64,000 bases of DNA from assembly GCF_002813295.1 (NCBI RefSeq), contig NZ_PHUE01000001.1, positions 3,162,001-3,226,000 on the forward strand, written 5' to 3'. A program made the translations under genes and the position numbers. Numbering within the stretch: position 1 is the stretch's first letter; every line of letters begins with the position of its first letter. The notes under the pieces are model-generated. The model did not search any database. It was not told the origin of the DNA and saw nothing but the letters and a program-made list of their open reading frames with translations. Origin of the DNA: Flavobacterium sp. 5 (lineage in GTDB: Bacteria; Bacteroidota; Bacteroidia; Flavobacteriales; Flavobacteriaceae). Shown here in pieces: positions 44,167 through 53,983 of the stretch.

Positions 44167-45065
44167 TACCCTTCTATTAGTTTTATAATTCTATTGAAGT
44201 CTTCTTCAGAATGGAAAGGGATGGTGATTTTTCCTTTACCATTTCCAGCGACTTTTACATCTATTTTTGTTCCAAAATATTTATTAAAAGTACTCACATC
44301 TTCATCGTTAATTTCAAAAGAAGCTGTTTTTGCAGGCATCGCAGGTTTTGGTTTCAAACTTTCATGGTAGTTTTTTACCAAAGTTTCTGTTTCTCTAACC
44401 GAAAGATTTTGACTAACTATTTTTTGATAAATATCGGTTTGAACATCGTGATCTTCAATGTTGATGATAGCACGACCGTGACCCATACTGATGAAACCGT
44501 CACGAATTCCCGTTTGGATAATTGGATCAAGTTTTAAAAGTCTTAAATAGTTGGCAATAGTGGAACGTTTTTTACCAACTCTTTCGCTCATCTGCTCTTG
44601 AGTCAATTGAATTTCGTCAATTAATCGTTGGTATGAAAGAGCAATCTCTATTGGATCTAAGTCATGACGTTGAATATTTTCAACCAAAGCCATTACTAGA
44701 GACTCATTATCGTTTGCAATACGTATGTAAGCAGGAACAGTAGTAAGTCCAATTAATGTAGATGCACGCAAACGACGTTCTCCAGAAATTAACTGGTATT
44801 TGTTAAAGTCTAATTTACGAACGGTAATAGGTTGAATTACCCCCAATTCCTTGATAGAAGTGGCTAGTTCACGCAAAGATTCTTCATTAAAATTACTTCG
44901 GGGCTGAAATGGATTAATTTCTATAGCATCAATTTCAAGCTCTATAATATTCCCTACAACTTTATCTGCATTTTTATCTTCTACCGATTGAATATCGTTT
45001 TCAGGATCTTTTAATAATGCAGATAAACCTCTACCTAAGGCTTGTTTTTTTATTGCTTTTGACAT
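44166..45065 (-). CDS. parB: Chromosome partitioning protein ParB
   Basis: A 299-residue ParB. The N-terminal CTPase/parS-loading domain shows NPFQPRSNFNEESL, GVIQPITVRK and SGERRLRAS. The helix-turn-helix follows (QEQMSERVGKKRSTIANYLR). The C-terminal dimerisation part has DEDVSTFNKYFGTKIDV. It starts 4 bases after parA. No sequence close to the parS 16-mer was found in the window. Confidence 0.95.
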   Translation of the reverse strand: MSKAIKKQALGRGLSALLKDPENDIQSVEDKNADKVVGNIIELEIDAIEINPFQPRSNFNEESLRELATSIKELGVIQPITVRKLDFNKYQLISGERRLRASTLIGLTTVPAYIRIANDNESLVMALVENIQRHDLDPIEIALSYQRLIDEIQLTQEQMSERVGKKRSTIANYLRLLKLDPIIQTGIRDGFISMGHGRAIINIEDHDVQTDIYQKIVSQNLSVRETETLVKNYHESLKPKPAMPAKTASFEINDEDVSTFNKYFGTKIDVKVAGNGKGKITIPFHSEEDFNRIIKLIEG

Positions 45066-45069
45066 ACAA

Positions 45070-45837
45070 CTATTTACTATTTTTCTTTATAATTTCTTGA
45101 GCTAAATGAATGTAATTAACGGCTCCTTTGCTAGTAGCATCATAGTTGATAATACTTTCTCCAAAACTTGGGGCTTCACTCAATTTTACATTTCTTTGAA
45201 TCACTGTTTCAAAAACCATATCGTTAAAATGTTTTTGAACTTCCTCAACCACTTGATTAGACAAACGCAATCTTGAATCGAACATGGTTAATAATAATCC
45301 TTCAATATCTAAATCCGGATTGTGAATTTTTTGAATACTTTTTATGGTATTCAATAATTTACCCAAACCTTCTAATGCAAAATATTCACATTGAATTGGA
45401 ATAACAACTGAGTCTGCAGCTGTTAATGCATTTAACGTTAATAATCCAAGAGATGGTGCACAGTCAATTAAGATGTAATCGTATTGATCTTTTACACTTT
45501 CTAATGCTTTTTTAAGCATATATTCTCTGTTTTCTTTGTCGACTAGTTCTATTTCAATCGCAACAAGATCGATATGTGCTGGAATTACATCTACATTTGG
45601 TGAGGAACATTTAACAATAGCCTCTAGTGGCGTATGACTATGTTCCAAAATTTGGTAAGTTCCTATTTCAACTGTTTCAACATCAATGCCTAATCCTGAT
45701 GTTGCATTTGCTTGAGGATCAGCATCTATAAGTAATACTTTTTTTTCTAATACACCAAGTGAAGCAGCTAGGTTTATTGAAGTTGTAGTTTTTCCAACTC
45801 CGCCTTTCTGATTCGCAATCGCTATGATTTTGCCCAT
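45070..45837 (-). CDS. parA: Chromosome partitioning ATPase ParA (Soj)
   Basis: A 255-residue Walker-type ATPase. The deviant P-loop KGGVGKTTTSINLA (10-23) has both signature Lys, DADPQANATSGLG is switch I, and LIDCAPSLGLLTLNAL contains the Walker B Asp. It drives segregation of ParB-parS complexes. It is the first gene of the parA-parB-DUF5683 unit. Confidence 0.96.
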   Translation of the reverse strand: MGKIIAIANQKGGVGKTTTSINLAASLGVLEKKVLLIDADPQANATSGLGIDVETVEIGTYQILEHSHTPLEAIVKCSSPNVDVIPAHIDLVAIEIELVDKENREYMLKKALESVKDQYDYILIDCAPSLGLLTLNALTAADSVVIPIQCEYFALEGLGKLLNTIKSIQKIHNPDLDIEGLLLTMFDSRLRLSNQVVEEVQKHFNDMVFETVIQRNVKLSEAPSFGESIINYDATSKGAVNYIHLAQEIIKKNSK

Positions 45838-45986
45838 TTATTTTCTAAATTTTGAACGGTAAAAATACAATTATTTATGGGTTTTGAAAATCTATTTTGT
45901 TAACAAAAACAAATAGTTTTTAGACTTGCTTTTATATCTTAAATAATATTGTGTATTCTTAACTGTTTTTGTGTTTGATAAAACAA

Positions 45987-46014
45987 AAAAGAGAACTGTG
46001 TAAGTTCTCTTTTG
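45987..46014 (-). terminator. Terminator of the SDR gene
   Basis: AAAAGAGAACT pairs with AGTTCTCTTTT around GTGTA. On the minus strand it is followed by a T tract, 58 bases after the SDR stop. Confidence 0.85.
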
Positions 46015-46071
46015 TAGTTGTGTTTTATTTGTTTTCTTAATAGTAAAAATAATTTTTACTATGGTACATTA

Positions 46072-46953
46072 CTAACGATTCTTTTTCGCTTTAATCATCA
46101 TTTCTAATTGATCCCATAACTCTTCGGGAATAGCTTCTAATAAATTAAATTGTCCAGCACCTTTTAACCATTCTCCTCCATCAATAACTATTACTTCACC
46201 ATTTACATACGCAGAAAAGTCAGAAACCAAATAAGCTGCTAAATTGGCTAATTCTTGGTGATCACCAACTCTTTTTAAAGGGACTTTTTTAGCCATATCA
46301 AATTTTTCGGCAAGGTCACCAGGCAATAATCGATCCCAAGCCCCTTTGGTAGGGAATGGTCCTGGAGCAATTGCATTGGTACGGATGCCATATTTAGCCC
46401 ATTCTACAGCAAGACTTCGTGTCATGGCTAGAACACCAGCTTTTGCTGTAGCACTTGGAACGACATAAGCAGAACCTGTCCAGGCATAAGTAGTGACAAT
46501 ATTCAACACAGTTGAAGAAGTTTGTTTCGTATCTATCCAGTGTTTTCCAAAAGCAAGAGTACAGTTTTTGGTTCCTTTTAAAACAATATCAATTACAGTG
46601 TCAAAAGCATTAGAAGACAAACGTTCTGTTGGTGAAATGAAATTTCCAGCTGCATTATTCAATAATACATCTACTTTCCCAAAAGCTTTCAATACTTCTT
46701 GCAACATGTTTTCTACTTCTTCGTAATGGCGAACATCACATTGTAAAGGCAAACACGTACCGCCAGTTTCAGTTTCTAATTCTTGTGCCGTATTTTTTAG
46801 TTTGTCTAAATCTCTAGATGTAATAGCAACTTTTGCGCCTAATTCTAAGAAATACTTGGTCATCGCTTTTCCTAAGCCACTTCCGCCTCCTGTAACTACT
46901 ATTACTTTGCCTTGTAAAGCGTCGTCTCTTAGCATTTTATCGGTATAACTCAT
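46072..46953 (-). CDS. SDR oxidoreductase, 2,4-dienoyl-CoA reductase-like
   Basis: A 293-residue short-chain dehydrogenase. The NAD(P) motif VTGGGSGLGKAM (about 20-31) and Arg in ITSRDLDKL favour NADPH. NNAAGNFISPTERLS is characteristic of 2,4-dienoyl-CoA reductases of the mitochondrial/peroxisomal DECR type. The usual YxxxK is replaced by a TAKAGV-type segment, consistent with DECR, whose active site differs from classical SDRs. IAPGPFPTKGAWDRL and VIDGGEWLKGAGQF complete the fold. It would serve oxidation of unsaturated fatty acids; substrate is inferred. Confidence 0.85.
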   Translation of the reverse strand: MSYTDKMLRDDALQGKVIVVTGGGSGLGKAMTKYFLELGAKVAITSRDLDKLKNTAQELETETGGTCLPLQCDVRHYEEVENMLQEVLKAFGKVDVLLNNAAGNFISPTERLSSNAFDTVIDIVLKGTKNCTLAFGKHWIDTKQTSSTVLNIVTTYAWTGSAYVVPSATAKAGVLAMTRSLAVEWAKYGIRTNAIAPGPFPTKGAWDRLLPGDLAEKFDMAKKVPLKRVGDHQELANLAAYLVSDFSAYVNGEVIVIDGGEWLKGAGQFNLLEAIPEELWDQLEMMIKAKKNR

Positions 46954-47134
46954 AATTTTTTATATTTTGGATTGTAAATATAGTAAAATAAAGTAGTATG
47001 CATGCATAATATTTTTTAAGTTTTTTGGAATAAAAGATACTAAGTTACTAAGTTGTGAAATGGTTATTTGAAATTCATACAATAATTGTCTTAAAATTGT
47101 GAAATGTAATACATAGTACATTTAGAGGCTAAGT

Positions 47135-48262
47135 TTAAACAGCACATAATCTTTTTGCAGCTTCTTTCAAAGTGAAATTGTCCTTGGCGAAACAAAAGCG
47201 AATTAATTTTAAATCTTTTCCATCAGCATAAAAAGTAGATATAGGAATTGCAGCAACTCCATGCTCTGTAATTAGTTGTTTGCAAAAATCCACATCATTT
47301 TCGTTAGAAATACCTGCATATGATACTACTTGAAAATAAGTTCCTTCACAAGGCATCAATTTGAATCGGCTATTTTTTAATAATGATCTAAAGTAATCTC
47401 TTTTCTCTTGATAGAACGGGCTAATTTCTTTTATTGTCACTAAATCCAGATATTGAGAAACGGCTACTTGACAAATACTGTTGACGCTAAAAACCAGAAA
47501 CTGATGCACTTTTTTGATTTCTTTCATTAAATATTCAGGAGCTACGAGGTAACCTATTTTCCAACCAGTAACATGGAATGATTTTCCAAATGAGGAAACC
47601 GTTATGCAACGATCTAGTAGTTTTTTTCGAGTGTGAGTTGAAATATGTTTTTCTTCGAAAGTAATGTATTCGTAGACTTCGTCAGAAAGTAAGAGTACGT
47701 TTGGGTGTTTTTCCAAAAGTATTTCAAGTTTTTCTAAATCAGATTCGTTTAAGATTTTCCCAGTCGGATTGTGAGGATTGTTAATGATTATCATTTTGGT
47801 TTTATCCGAAAATGCATTTGCAATAGTGTTCCAATTTGGTGTATAGTCATCGTTGAGTGCTACGCGAATGGGTTTTGCATTACTTAATAGAATTGGAGCT
47901 TCATAGCAATCATAACTTGGGTCCAGAATAATTACCTCGTCGTTTATTTTTAGTAAGGCTAGTAATGTTGTAAATATTGCTTGAGTGGCACCAGCAGTAA
48001 CAAGGATTTCTGTTTCGGGTTCGATTGTTCTGTTGTATGAACTTTGAATTAATTTTGCAATTTGATCCATCAATGGTGGATAACCTGCCATCGGTGTATA
48101 TTGATGTACATTTTCACTAGAAAGTTTTGATACGATTTGAGTTAATCGCTCGTCAACAGGAAAATTTGGAAATCCTTGCGAAAGGTTAATAGCATTGTAT
48201 TCAGTTGCCATTTTGGACATTACCGTAAAAATGCTCGTAGTTATATTTGGTAGTTTGCTCAT
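47135..48262 (-). CDS. Methionine aminotransferase (class I/II PLP enzyme, YbdL-like)
   Basis: A 375-residue aminotransferase. INLSQGFPNFP, VTAGATQAIFTTL, IIINNPHNPTGKIL, LLSDEVYEYITF and SFGKSFHVTGWKIGY (Lys that binds PLP) identify the class I/II fold and the kynurenine/methionine transaminase branch. It probably transaminates methionine or aromatic amino acids with 2-oxo acids. Single gene, with 82 bases to the methylase gene upstream. Confidence 0.88.
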   Translation of the reverse strand: MSKLPNITTSIFTVMSKMATEYNAINLSQGFPNFPVDERLTQIVSKLSSENVHQYTPMAGYPPLMDQIAKLIQSSYNRTIEPETEILVTAGATQAIFTTLLALLKINDEVIILDPSYDCYEAPILLSNAKPIRVALNDDYTPNWNTIANAFSDKTKMIIINNPHNPTGKILNESDLEKLEILLEKHPNVLLLSDEVYEYITFEEKHISTHTRKKLLDRCITVSSFGKSFHVTGWKIGYLVAPEYLMKEIKKVHQFLVFSVNSICQVAVSQYLDLVTIKEISPFYQEKRDYFRSLLKNSRFKLMPCEGTYFQVVSYAGISNENDVDFCKQLITEHGVAAIPISTFYADGKDLKLIRFCFAKDNFTLKEAAKRLCAV

Positions 48263-48344
48263 GCAATAAATAATTTAAAAGGATATAAAAGTAATTGTTT
48301 TAAATATCATTTACTCTTATAAATTATTGAAAAGCAGCTGTCTT

Positions 48345-49067
48345 TTACATTTTATGAATGATAAAAATAGTCGGACGTTTATGTAAATCAATAGTCTCTT
48401 TTTTCCAAGCCGAAATTTTCTTTGTTTTAATATATTCAGTTGGTAAAGTAATGTCTGTTGCAATACATAAATGGGTTTCAGGATGCAAAGTTTGGATTAA
48501 ATCTTCCAATAATTTATTGTTACGATAAGGTGTTTCAATAAAAATTTGAGATTGATTTTTTTCGAAAGAAATGCGTTCTAAATTTTTAAAACTAGCTTTT
48601 TTTTCGTCTTTTTCAATAGGCAGATAACCATGAAAAGTAAAACTTTGTCCGTTCATTCCTGAAGCCATCATTGCTAATAAAATGGAAGAAGGGCCAACTA
48701 AAGGGACAACTTGAATGTTGCGATCATGCGCTAGTTTCACAATTACAGCACCAGGATCGGCAACACCAGGGCAACCGGCTTCACTCATTAGACCCACATT
48801 TTTTCCTTCTAATAAAGGCTTTATGAAATCCAAATGTTCTTTGGTTTCGGTATGTTTGTTTAGTACAAACAGATTTAATTCTGATTGTTTTTTCTCGGGA
48901 TTCGTTAGTTTAATTGATTTTCGAGCTGTTTTATCATTCTCAACAATATAGTAATCGATAAGTTCAACACATCTTTTTATGGTTTGTGGTAATACATCCA
49001 TTGGGTCGCAATCGCCCATTGTAGTTGGAATTAAGTATAGTTTTCCAAAAAGAGGTGCTGGTTTCAT
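48345..49067 (-). CDS. RsmI-like tetrapyrrole-methylase-fold SAM methyltransferase
   Basis: A 240-residue methyltransferase of the tetrapyrrole methylase fold. GKLYLIPTTMGD, LMSEAGCPGVADPGA, VPLVGPSSILLAMMASG and IETPYRNNKLLEDL match the RsmI family, which methylates C1402 of 16S rRNA. It is shorter than classical RsmI (about 285) and belongs to a second Bacteroidota subgroup, so an rRNA target is likely but not certain. It lies downstream of dnaA and the phosphatase gene. Confidence 0.85.
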   Translation of the reverse strand: MKPAPLFGKLYLIPTTMGDCDPMDVLPQTIKRCVELIDYYIVENDKTARKSIKLTNPEKKQSELNLFVLNKHTETKEHLDFIKPLLEGKNVGLMSEAGCPGVADPGAVIVKLAHDRNIQVVPLVGPSSILLAMMASGMNGQSFTFHGYLPIEKDEKKASFKNLERISFEKNQSQIFIETPYRNNKLLEDLIQTLHPETHLCIATDITLPTEYIKTKKISAWKKETIDLHKRPTIFIIHKM

Positions 49068-49152
49068 ATTTTATAATAAGATATTTTACTTTTCGAAAAA
49101 AACGATTTTGCATTTGATTTTATAATCAAAGCTATAAAAACGCATTTAGTTT

Positions 49153-49623
49153 TTATTGAGGGTGTTTATCGATTAGTCTTTTAGCAATTACTTCACAAGC
49201 TTCGTCCAACATTTGGTATACCATGTCAAATCCATTCGTTACTCCGTAGTATGGATCTGGGACATCCACATTTTCATCAGGAAATATAGAATTTAAAATC
49301 AGTTGAACTTTGTTTTTTTGAGTTTCGTTTTGAGCAAGATGAATTACATCATTGTAATTGCTGTTGTCCATTACAAAAATATAATCAAAAGTATCAAAAT
49401 CAGCTCTTGAGAATTGTCTCCCCCTTTGATTACAAATGTCTAAACCATTTTTTTGGGCAGTAGATATTGAGCGTTTGTCTGGAGAATGACCAACATGCCA
49501 AGAACCCGTTCCTGCTGAATCAACAAGAAATTTTTCAATAGGAAGTTTAGAGGCTAATATGCCTTCTGCCAAAGGAGATCGACAGATATTGCCCAAACAA
49601 ACCATTAAAATCTTAATAGGCAT
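49153..49623 (-). CDS. Low-molecular-weight protein-tyrosine phosphatase
   Basis: A 156-residue LMW-PTP. The active-site loop VCLGNICRSP has Cys9 and Arg15 (CX5R), and the general acid Asp is in DVPDPYYG. Full-length and intact. It starts 4 bases after the dnaA stop, so it is in the dnaA transcript. Its substrate (tyrosine or arginine phosphate) is unknown. Confidence 0.93.
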   Translation of the reverse strand: MPIKILMVCLGNICRSPLAEGILASKLPIEKFLVDSAGTGSWHVGHSPDKRSISTAQKNGLDICNQRGRQFSRADFDTFDYIFVMDNSNYNDVIHLAQNETQKNKVQLILNSIFPDENVDVPDPYYGVTNGFDMVYQMLDEACEVIAKRLIDKHPQ

Positions 49624-49627
49624 TGTT

Positions 49628-51055
49628 TTATAGTGTTAATTTTGAATTGATGTCCTCGACATACTTTTTGAATTGTTTGTCGGTAGCAACTAAATTATCA
49701 ACTGTTTTACAAGCATGCAGTACGGTAGCGTGATCACGATCCCCTATTTGAGAACCGATATTAGCTAATGAAGCTTTTGTGAATTTTTTAGCAAAAAACA
49801 TAGCCAACTGTCTCGCTTGTACAACATGTCTTTTTCTGGTTTTAGATTGTAAAGTTTCTAAATCTAATTGAAAATAATCGGAAACAATTTTTTGAATATA
49901 ATCGATAGAGATTTCTCTCTTTACATTTTTTACAAATTTTTCTACTACACTTTTGGCCAGTTCAATCGTTACTTCTTTTTTGTTGAAAGATGATTGTGCA
50001 ATCAACGATATGATAGCACCTTCCAGTTCACGAACATTTGACTTGATGTTTCTAGCTACATATTCTATAATTTCGTCTGGCATTTCGACACCATCACGAT
50101 ATAAAATGTTTTTTAAGATTGAAATTCTAGTTTCGTAATCAGGTTGGTGTAACTCAGCTGATAATCCCCATTTAAAACGAGATAATAAGCGTTGTTCGAT
50201 ATCTTGCATATCAACAGGTGCCTTATCTGAAGTTAAGATTACCTGTTTGCCATTTTGGTGTAAATAATTAAAAATATGAAAAAATACATCTTGTGTTCCT
50301 GATTTTCCAGAAAGGAATTGAACATCGTCGATGATTAATACGTCGATTAATTGATAAAAATGAATGAAATCATTTCTGTTGTTTTTCTTTACTGAGTCAA
50401 TATATTGTTGTGTAAAGATTTCGGCAGAAATATATAAAACTGTTTTTTCAGGAAATTTATCTTTGATTTCAACACCAATAGCATGTGCTAAGTGAGTCTT
50501 TCCTAATCCAACACCACCAAAAATTAATAATGGGTTAAAGGAAGTTCCTCCAGGTTTGTTAGCTACAGCCATACCTGCTGAACGTGCTAATCTATTAGAA
50601 TCACCTTCTAAAAAATTATCAAAACTATAGTTAGCATTCAATTGAGATTCGATTTTTAAATTTCGAATACCAGGAATTACAAATGGATTTTTTAATTCAG
50701 GATTAAGATTTTTAAAAGGGGCGTCTACTTCTTGTGCTTTTACAGGACCTCTATTGGCGCTTGGTAACTGTTCAGTAAACGGTTGTTTGTTGCCATAAGT
50801 GTTTTCCATTTTAATTTTATACAGTAACTTTGCATTTTTTCCAAGTTCTTTGGTCAAAGCTACTTTTAATAATTTTACGTAGTGTTCTTCTAGCCATTCG
50901 TAGAAAAATTTACTTGGTACTTGAATATATAATGCATTATCGGTAAGTTCAACTGACTTAATCGGTTCAAACCAAGTTTTATAGGCTTGATCTTGAATAT
51001 TGTCCTTTATAAAGGACAGACAGTTTTCCCATACTGATTGTGCAGTCTTGTTCAT
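49628..51055 (-). CDS. dnaA: Chromosomal replication initiator DnaA
   Basis: A 475-residue DnaA. Domain I occupies about 1-80, a linker 85-135, and the AAA+ domain has GGVGLGKTHL (180-189), VLIIDDVQFL and the sensor LTSDKAP. Domain IV with GDRDHATVLHACKTV (about 440-454) binds DnaA boxes. It has a 183-base upstream region shared with a divergent thioesterase gene. That region has no DnaA-box cluster, so oriC is probably elsewhere. Confidence 0.97.
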   Translation of the reverse strand: MNKTAQSVWENCLSFIKDNIQDQAYKTWFEPIKSVELTDNALYIQVPSKFFYEWLEEHYVKLLKVALTKELGKNAKLLYKIKMENTYGNKQPFTEQLPSANRGPVKAQEVDAPFKNLNPELKNPFVIPGIRNLKIESQLNANYSFDNFLEGDSNRLARSAGMAVANKPGGTSFNPLLIFGGVGLGKTHLAHAIGVEIKDKFPEKTVLYISAEIFTQQYIDSVKKNNRNDFIHFYQLIDVLIIDDVQFLSGKSGTQDVFFHIFNYLHQNGKQVILTSDKAPVDMQDIEQRLLSRFKWGLSAELHQPDYETRISILKNILYRDGVEMPDEIIEYVARNIKSNVRELEGAIISLIAQSSFNKKEVTIELAKSVVEKFVKNVKREISIDYIQKIVSDYFQLDLETLQSKTRKRHVVQARQLAMFFAKKFTKASLANIGSQIGDRDHATVLHACKTVDNLVATDKQFKKYVEDINSKLTL

Positions 51056-51238
51056 ATATCTAGTTAAATTATTTTATTTGGGTACTTATTATCTTACAAA
51101 AAGGATGCGAAAAAAATCCTTTTTTCGGGATAACAAATATGTGAACAATTATCTATAAAAAAAAATATTTTAAGTTATAATTTTTGAAAAAATTGTTGTA
51201 AGAAGCTTTTTGAAGTTTAAATTTTTAATGCAAAATTA

Positions 51239-51643
51239 ATGAAAGATCATCAAATTCAAGTCCGTGTCCGTTACTCTGAAACGGATCAAATGGGCGTTGT
51301 TTATCACGGGAATTACATTCCTTATTTTGAGATAGGAAGAGTCGAATGGCTTAGAAATAAAGGGGTTTCATATAAAAAGATGGAAGAAAGCGGTATTGGG
51401 CTTCCAATTGTAAATATGAATATCAATTATAAAAAATCAGCAGTTTATGATGAGTTGTTAACAGTACATACGGTTTTCAAAAGTCAGACGTCTGTGAAGA
51501 TTGAATTTGATTGCGCTATTTATAATGAAGCGAAGGAGTTATTAACAACTGCTCAATTTTTGTTGGTTTTTGTGTCTCTAAAAACAGGCAAACCAACTGC
51601 GCCTCCGGATTACATTTTGGAACTATTAAAAAGTTTTGAATAA
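51239..51643 (+). CDS. Acyl-CoA thioesterase, YbgC/4HBT family
   Basis: A 134-residue hot-dog-fold thioesterase. VRYSETDQMGVVYHGNYIPY holds the catalytic Asp16 and the helix start, and GRVEWLRNKG follows. The YbgC-type motif is complete. It hydrolyses acyl-CoA thioesters; chain preference unknown. It is divergent from dnaA and convergent with the YigZ gene. Confidence 0.92.
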   Translation: MKDHQIQVRVRYSETDQMGVVYHGNYIPYFEIGRVEWLRNKGVSYKKMEESGIGLPIVNMNINYKKSAVYDELLTVHTVFKSQTSVKIEFDCAIYNEAKELLTTAQFLLVFVSLKTGKPTAPPDYILELLKSFE

Positions 51644-51673
51644 TAATCAAAATGAGTTCTTTTTAATGAGAAT

Positions 51674-52297
51674 TTACAGTTTTTTTATGCCAATTTCAAA
51701 CAAAGAACTAAAAGTGTCGAATATCATTTCGGCATTTTTTTTTCTGGTTTTTATTACAAATTTGCCAATTGGTAAATTAGTTTCTTCGTTTATTTCCATT
51801 TCTTGATTCACAATGTCTAACTTTTTTTCTTTGATTACCCGCATGACTTTATTCATGTTTTTATAATCAAATGAAATCTGAAAAGAGATGTCAATTGTCT
51901 TTTCGATAATTTCAGATGATTCTAAAGTAATTTGTGCGGAAGTTTTATAAGCAGTAATCAATCCGCCAACCCCCAGTTTTATGCCTCCATAAATTCGAAC
52001 CACAACTACAAGAACGTTGGTAAGTCCAAAAGATTGTATTTGGCCGTAAATTGGTGCACCTGCAGTGTTGCTGGGTTCTCCATCATCATTTGCTCTGTAT
52101 TGAATAGTTTCTGCTCCTATTTGGTAGGCATAACAGTAATGAACAGCGTGTGGATGTTTCTTTTTTAAGACTTCGATTATAGGTTTTACTTCGTCATCGG
52201 ATTCTATAGGGAATGCATAACCGAAGAATTTGCTGCTTTTTTCCTTAAATAAAGATTCTTCAGAGGGAAATGCAATAGTATTGTAAGTGTCTTTCAT
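51674..52297 (-). CDS. IMPACT/YigZ-family protein
   Basis: A 207-residue protein when started at the ATG at 52297; a TTG at 52303 adds two residues and is less likely. KSSKFFGYAFPIESDDEV, HAVHYCYAYQIG, NDDGEPSNTAGAPIYGQI and VRIYGGIKLGVGGLITAY are the UPF0029/IMPACT signatures. A C-terminal DUF1949-like half follows. Function unknown; ribosome-linked roles are known for eukaryotic relatives. Confidence 0.92.
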   Translation of the reverse strand: MKDTYNTIAFPSEESLFKEKSSKFFGYAFPIESDDEVKPIIEVLKKKHPHAVHYCYAYQIGAETIQYRANDDGEPSNTAGAPIYGQIQSFGLTNVLVVVVRIYGGIKLGVGGLITAYKTSAQITLESSEIIEKTIDISFQISFDYKNMNKVMRVIKEKKLDIVNQEMEINEETNLPIGKFVIKTRKKNAEMIFDTFSSLFEIGIKKL

Positions 52298-52340
52298 TTT
52301 CAAAAATCGAATTCAATATCAATATTCAATTTTGATATTG

Positions 52341-52943
52341 TTATATTATTTTTTTATCAAATAAATGAACAACATCTTCTTCTCCTACCTGTAAATTCCA
52401 TATGTGAAGACCGAGTGCTTGGGCTGCATCGGTATTTTCTTTTTTATCATCTATAAATAATGTTTGTTTGGCTTGTAATCCGTTTTGGTCTAGTACAAAA
52501 CTGTAAACATCAGGATTTGGTTTTCTCATACCAATTTCAAAAGAAAAATACACTTTCTCAAAACACTGGTAAAAATCGCTGTAAAATGAAGTTCCGGATT
52601 TTTGTTCGAAAGTGTCAATGTGGATTGCATCGGTATTGCTTAATAAAAACAAACGATACTTTTGCGAAAGCATTTGAAGAAATTCTAATCGATATAATGG
52701 AAAATCTGTCAGTATAGAATTCCAAGCTTCACGAATGTCTTCAATAGAGGCATTGTTAGTATGTTTTTGAATTCCAGATAAAAAATCTTCTCCTGTAATG
52801 GCACCAACTTCATATTGTAAGTTCAATTGGTCTAAATCTTCGTTCCACTCAGAAATGCCGAGATTTTTTAAACCATCTTGGGTTGCTTGTTTGTCTAAAT
52901 TGATAAACACATCTCCAAAATCGAAAATAATAGCATTAATCAT
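52341..52943 (-). CDS. HAD-family hydrolase
   Basis: A 200-residue HAD hydrolase of the YihX-like type. Motif I is IIFDFGDVFIN (nucleophile Asp8), motif II is LLSNTDAIH, motif III includes GMRKPNPDVY, and motif IV is LFIDDKKENTDAA. Substrate unknown, probably a sugar phosphate or nucleotide. Its start overlaps the ribD stop by 8 bases, so it could supply the phosphatase step of riboflavin synthesis; this is inference from position. Confidence 0.9.
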   Translation of the reverse strand: MINAIIFDFGDVFINLDKQATQDGLKNLGISEWNEDLDQLNLQYEVGAITGEDFLSGIQKHTNNASIEDIREAWNSILTDFPLYRLEFLQMLSQKYRLFLLSNTDAIHIDTFEQKSGTSFYSDFYQCFEKVYFSFEIGMRKPNPDVYSFVLDQNGLQAKQTLFIDDKKENTDAAQALGLHIWNLQVGEEDVVHLFDKKII

Positions 52944-53979
52944 CGTTTCTTAGTATTGTAAGTTCGTCCTTTTCAATTAATTGTTTTTCGGAATTAGTTC
53001 TTGATAACAAAGGGGCTTTGATTCCTTTGTTTAAAGTTGTTTTTCCTGTAAAAATTCGAGCTTCATCCCAAAGATTAGCATCGATAAAGGTCTGTAGAGT
53101 TTGAAGTCCTCCTTCTATAATAACCGATTGAATGTTGTATCTGTATAAAAAATCAACAATTTGTCTGGCAATATTTTGTTTAAAATCTATTCTTTCAAAG
53201 GTAGTGTTTTCTTTGGAGATAGCGTTTTCAGAATTGGTAAAGACAATGGTTTTTGTTTGATTATCAAAAATGGAACTTTCTTTAGGAATGCGATTGTTTT
53301 GATCCAATATGATTCGGATAGGGTTATTTCCTTGCCAATCCCTAGCATTTAGTTTTGGATTGTCATCAATAACAGTTTGTGTTCCTACCAAAATAGCCTG
53401 TTCTTCTGTTCGCCATTTGTGAGTTAATTGTCGTGAATAGGTATTACTGATCCAAACTGGTTTTTTTTCGCTTTTCTCAAAAGGAGCAATAAAGCCATCC
53501 TGACTTTGTGCCCACTTTAATATAATGTATGGTTTTTTCTTTTGATGAAAAGTAAAGAAGCGTTTGTTGAGTTCGTTACATTCATCTTCCAGAATACCAA
53601 CAGTAACATGAACGCCGGCTTCAATTAATTTTTTAATGCCATTTCCTGAAACTTCACTAAAAGGATCTATAGTGCCAACAACAACATTTGGAATTTTATT
53701 TTTTATAATCAAATCACAACAAGGAGGTGTTTTTCCAAAATGACTGCAAGGTTCCAAACTGACGTAGATTGTCGCTTTTTTTAGTAATGATTTATCTATA
53801 ACCGAATTTACAGCATTGACTTCAGCATGAGGTTCACCTGCTTTTTTATGCCAGCCTTCGCCTATGATTTTGTCTTCATAAACAATAATGCTTCCAACCA
53901 TAGGATTTGGATATGTAGTTCCAAGACCGTTTTTGGCTAGAGCGATGCAACGGCTCATATATTTTTCATGTATCTTCAC
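52936..53979 (-). CDS. ribD: Bifunctional riboflavin biosynthesis protein RibD
   Basis: A 347-residue deaminase-reductase. The N-terminal deaminase has GEPHAEVNAV (zinc His51, catalytic Glu53) and EPCSHFGKTPPCC (zinc Cys78 and Cys87). The C-terminal reductase starts near 145 (PYIILKWAQSQDGFIA) and has RTEEQAILVGTQTVIDDNP. The listed start is GTG at 53979. An ATG at 53958 (residue 8) is an alternative, though the family usually keeps the IHEKYM residues. A TAnnTTTG box abuts the GTG. Confidence 0.94.
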   Translation of the reverse strand: MKIHEKYMSRCIALAKNGLGTTYPNPMVGSIIVYEDKIIGEGWHKKAGEPHAEVNAVNSVIDKSLLKKATIYVSLEPCSHFGKTPPCCDLIIKNKIPNVVVGTIDPFSEVSGNGIKKLIEAGVHVTVGILEDECNELNKRFFTFHQKKKPYIILKWAQSQDGFIAPFEKSEKKPVWISNTYSRQLTHKWRTEEQAILVGTQTVIDDNPKLNARDWQGNNPIRIILDQNNRIPKESSIFDNQTKTIVFTNSENAISKENTTFERIDFKQNIARQIVDFLYRYNIQSVIIEGGLQTLQTFIDANLWDEARIFTGKTTLNKGIKAPLLSRTNSEKQLIEKDELTILRNDD

Positions 53980-53983
53980 CTTG

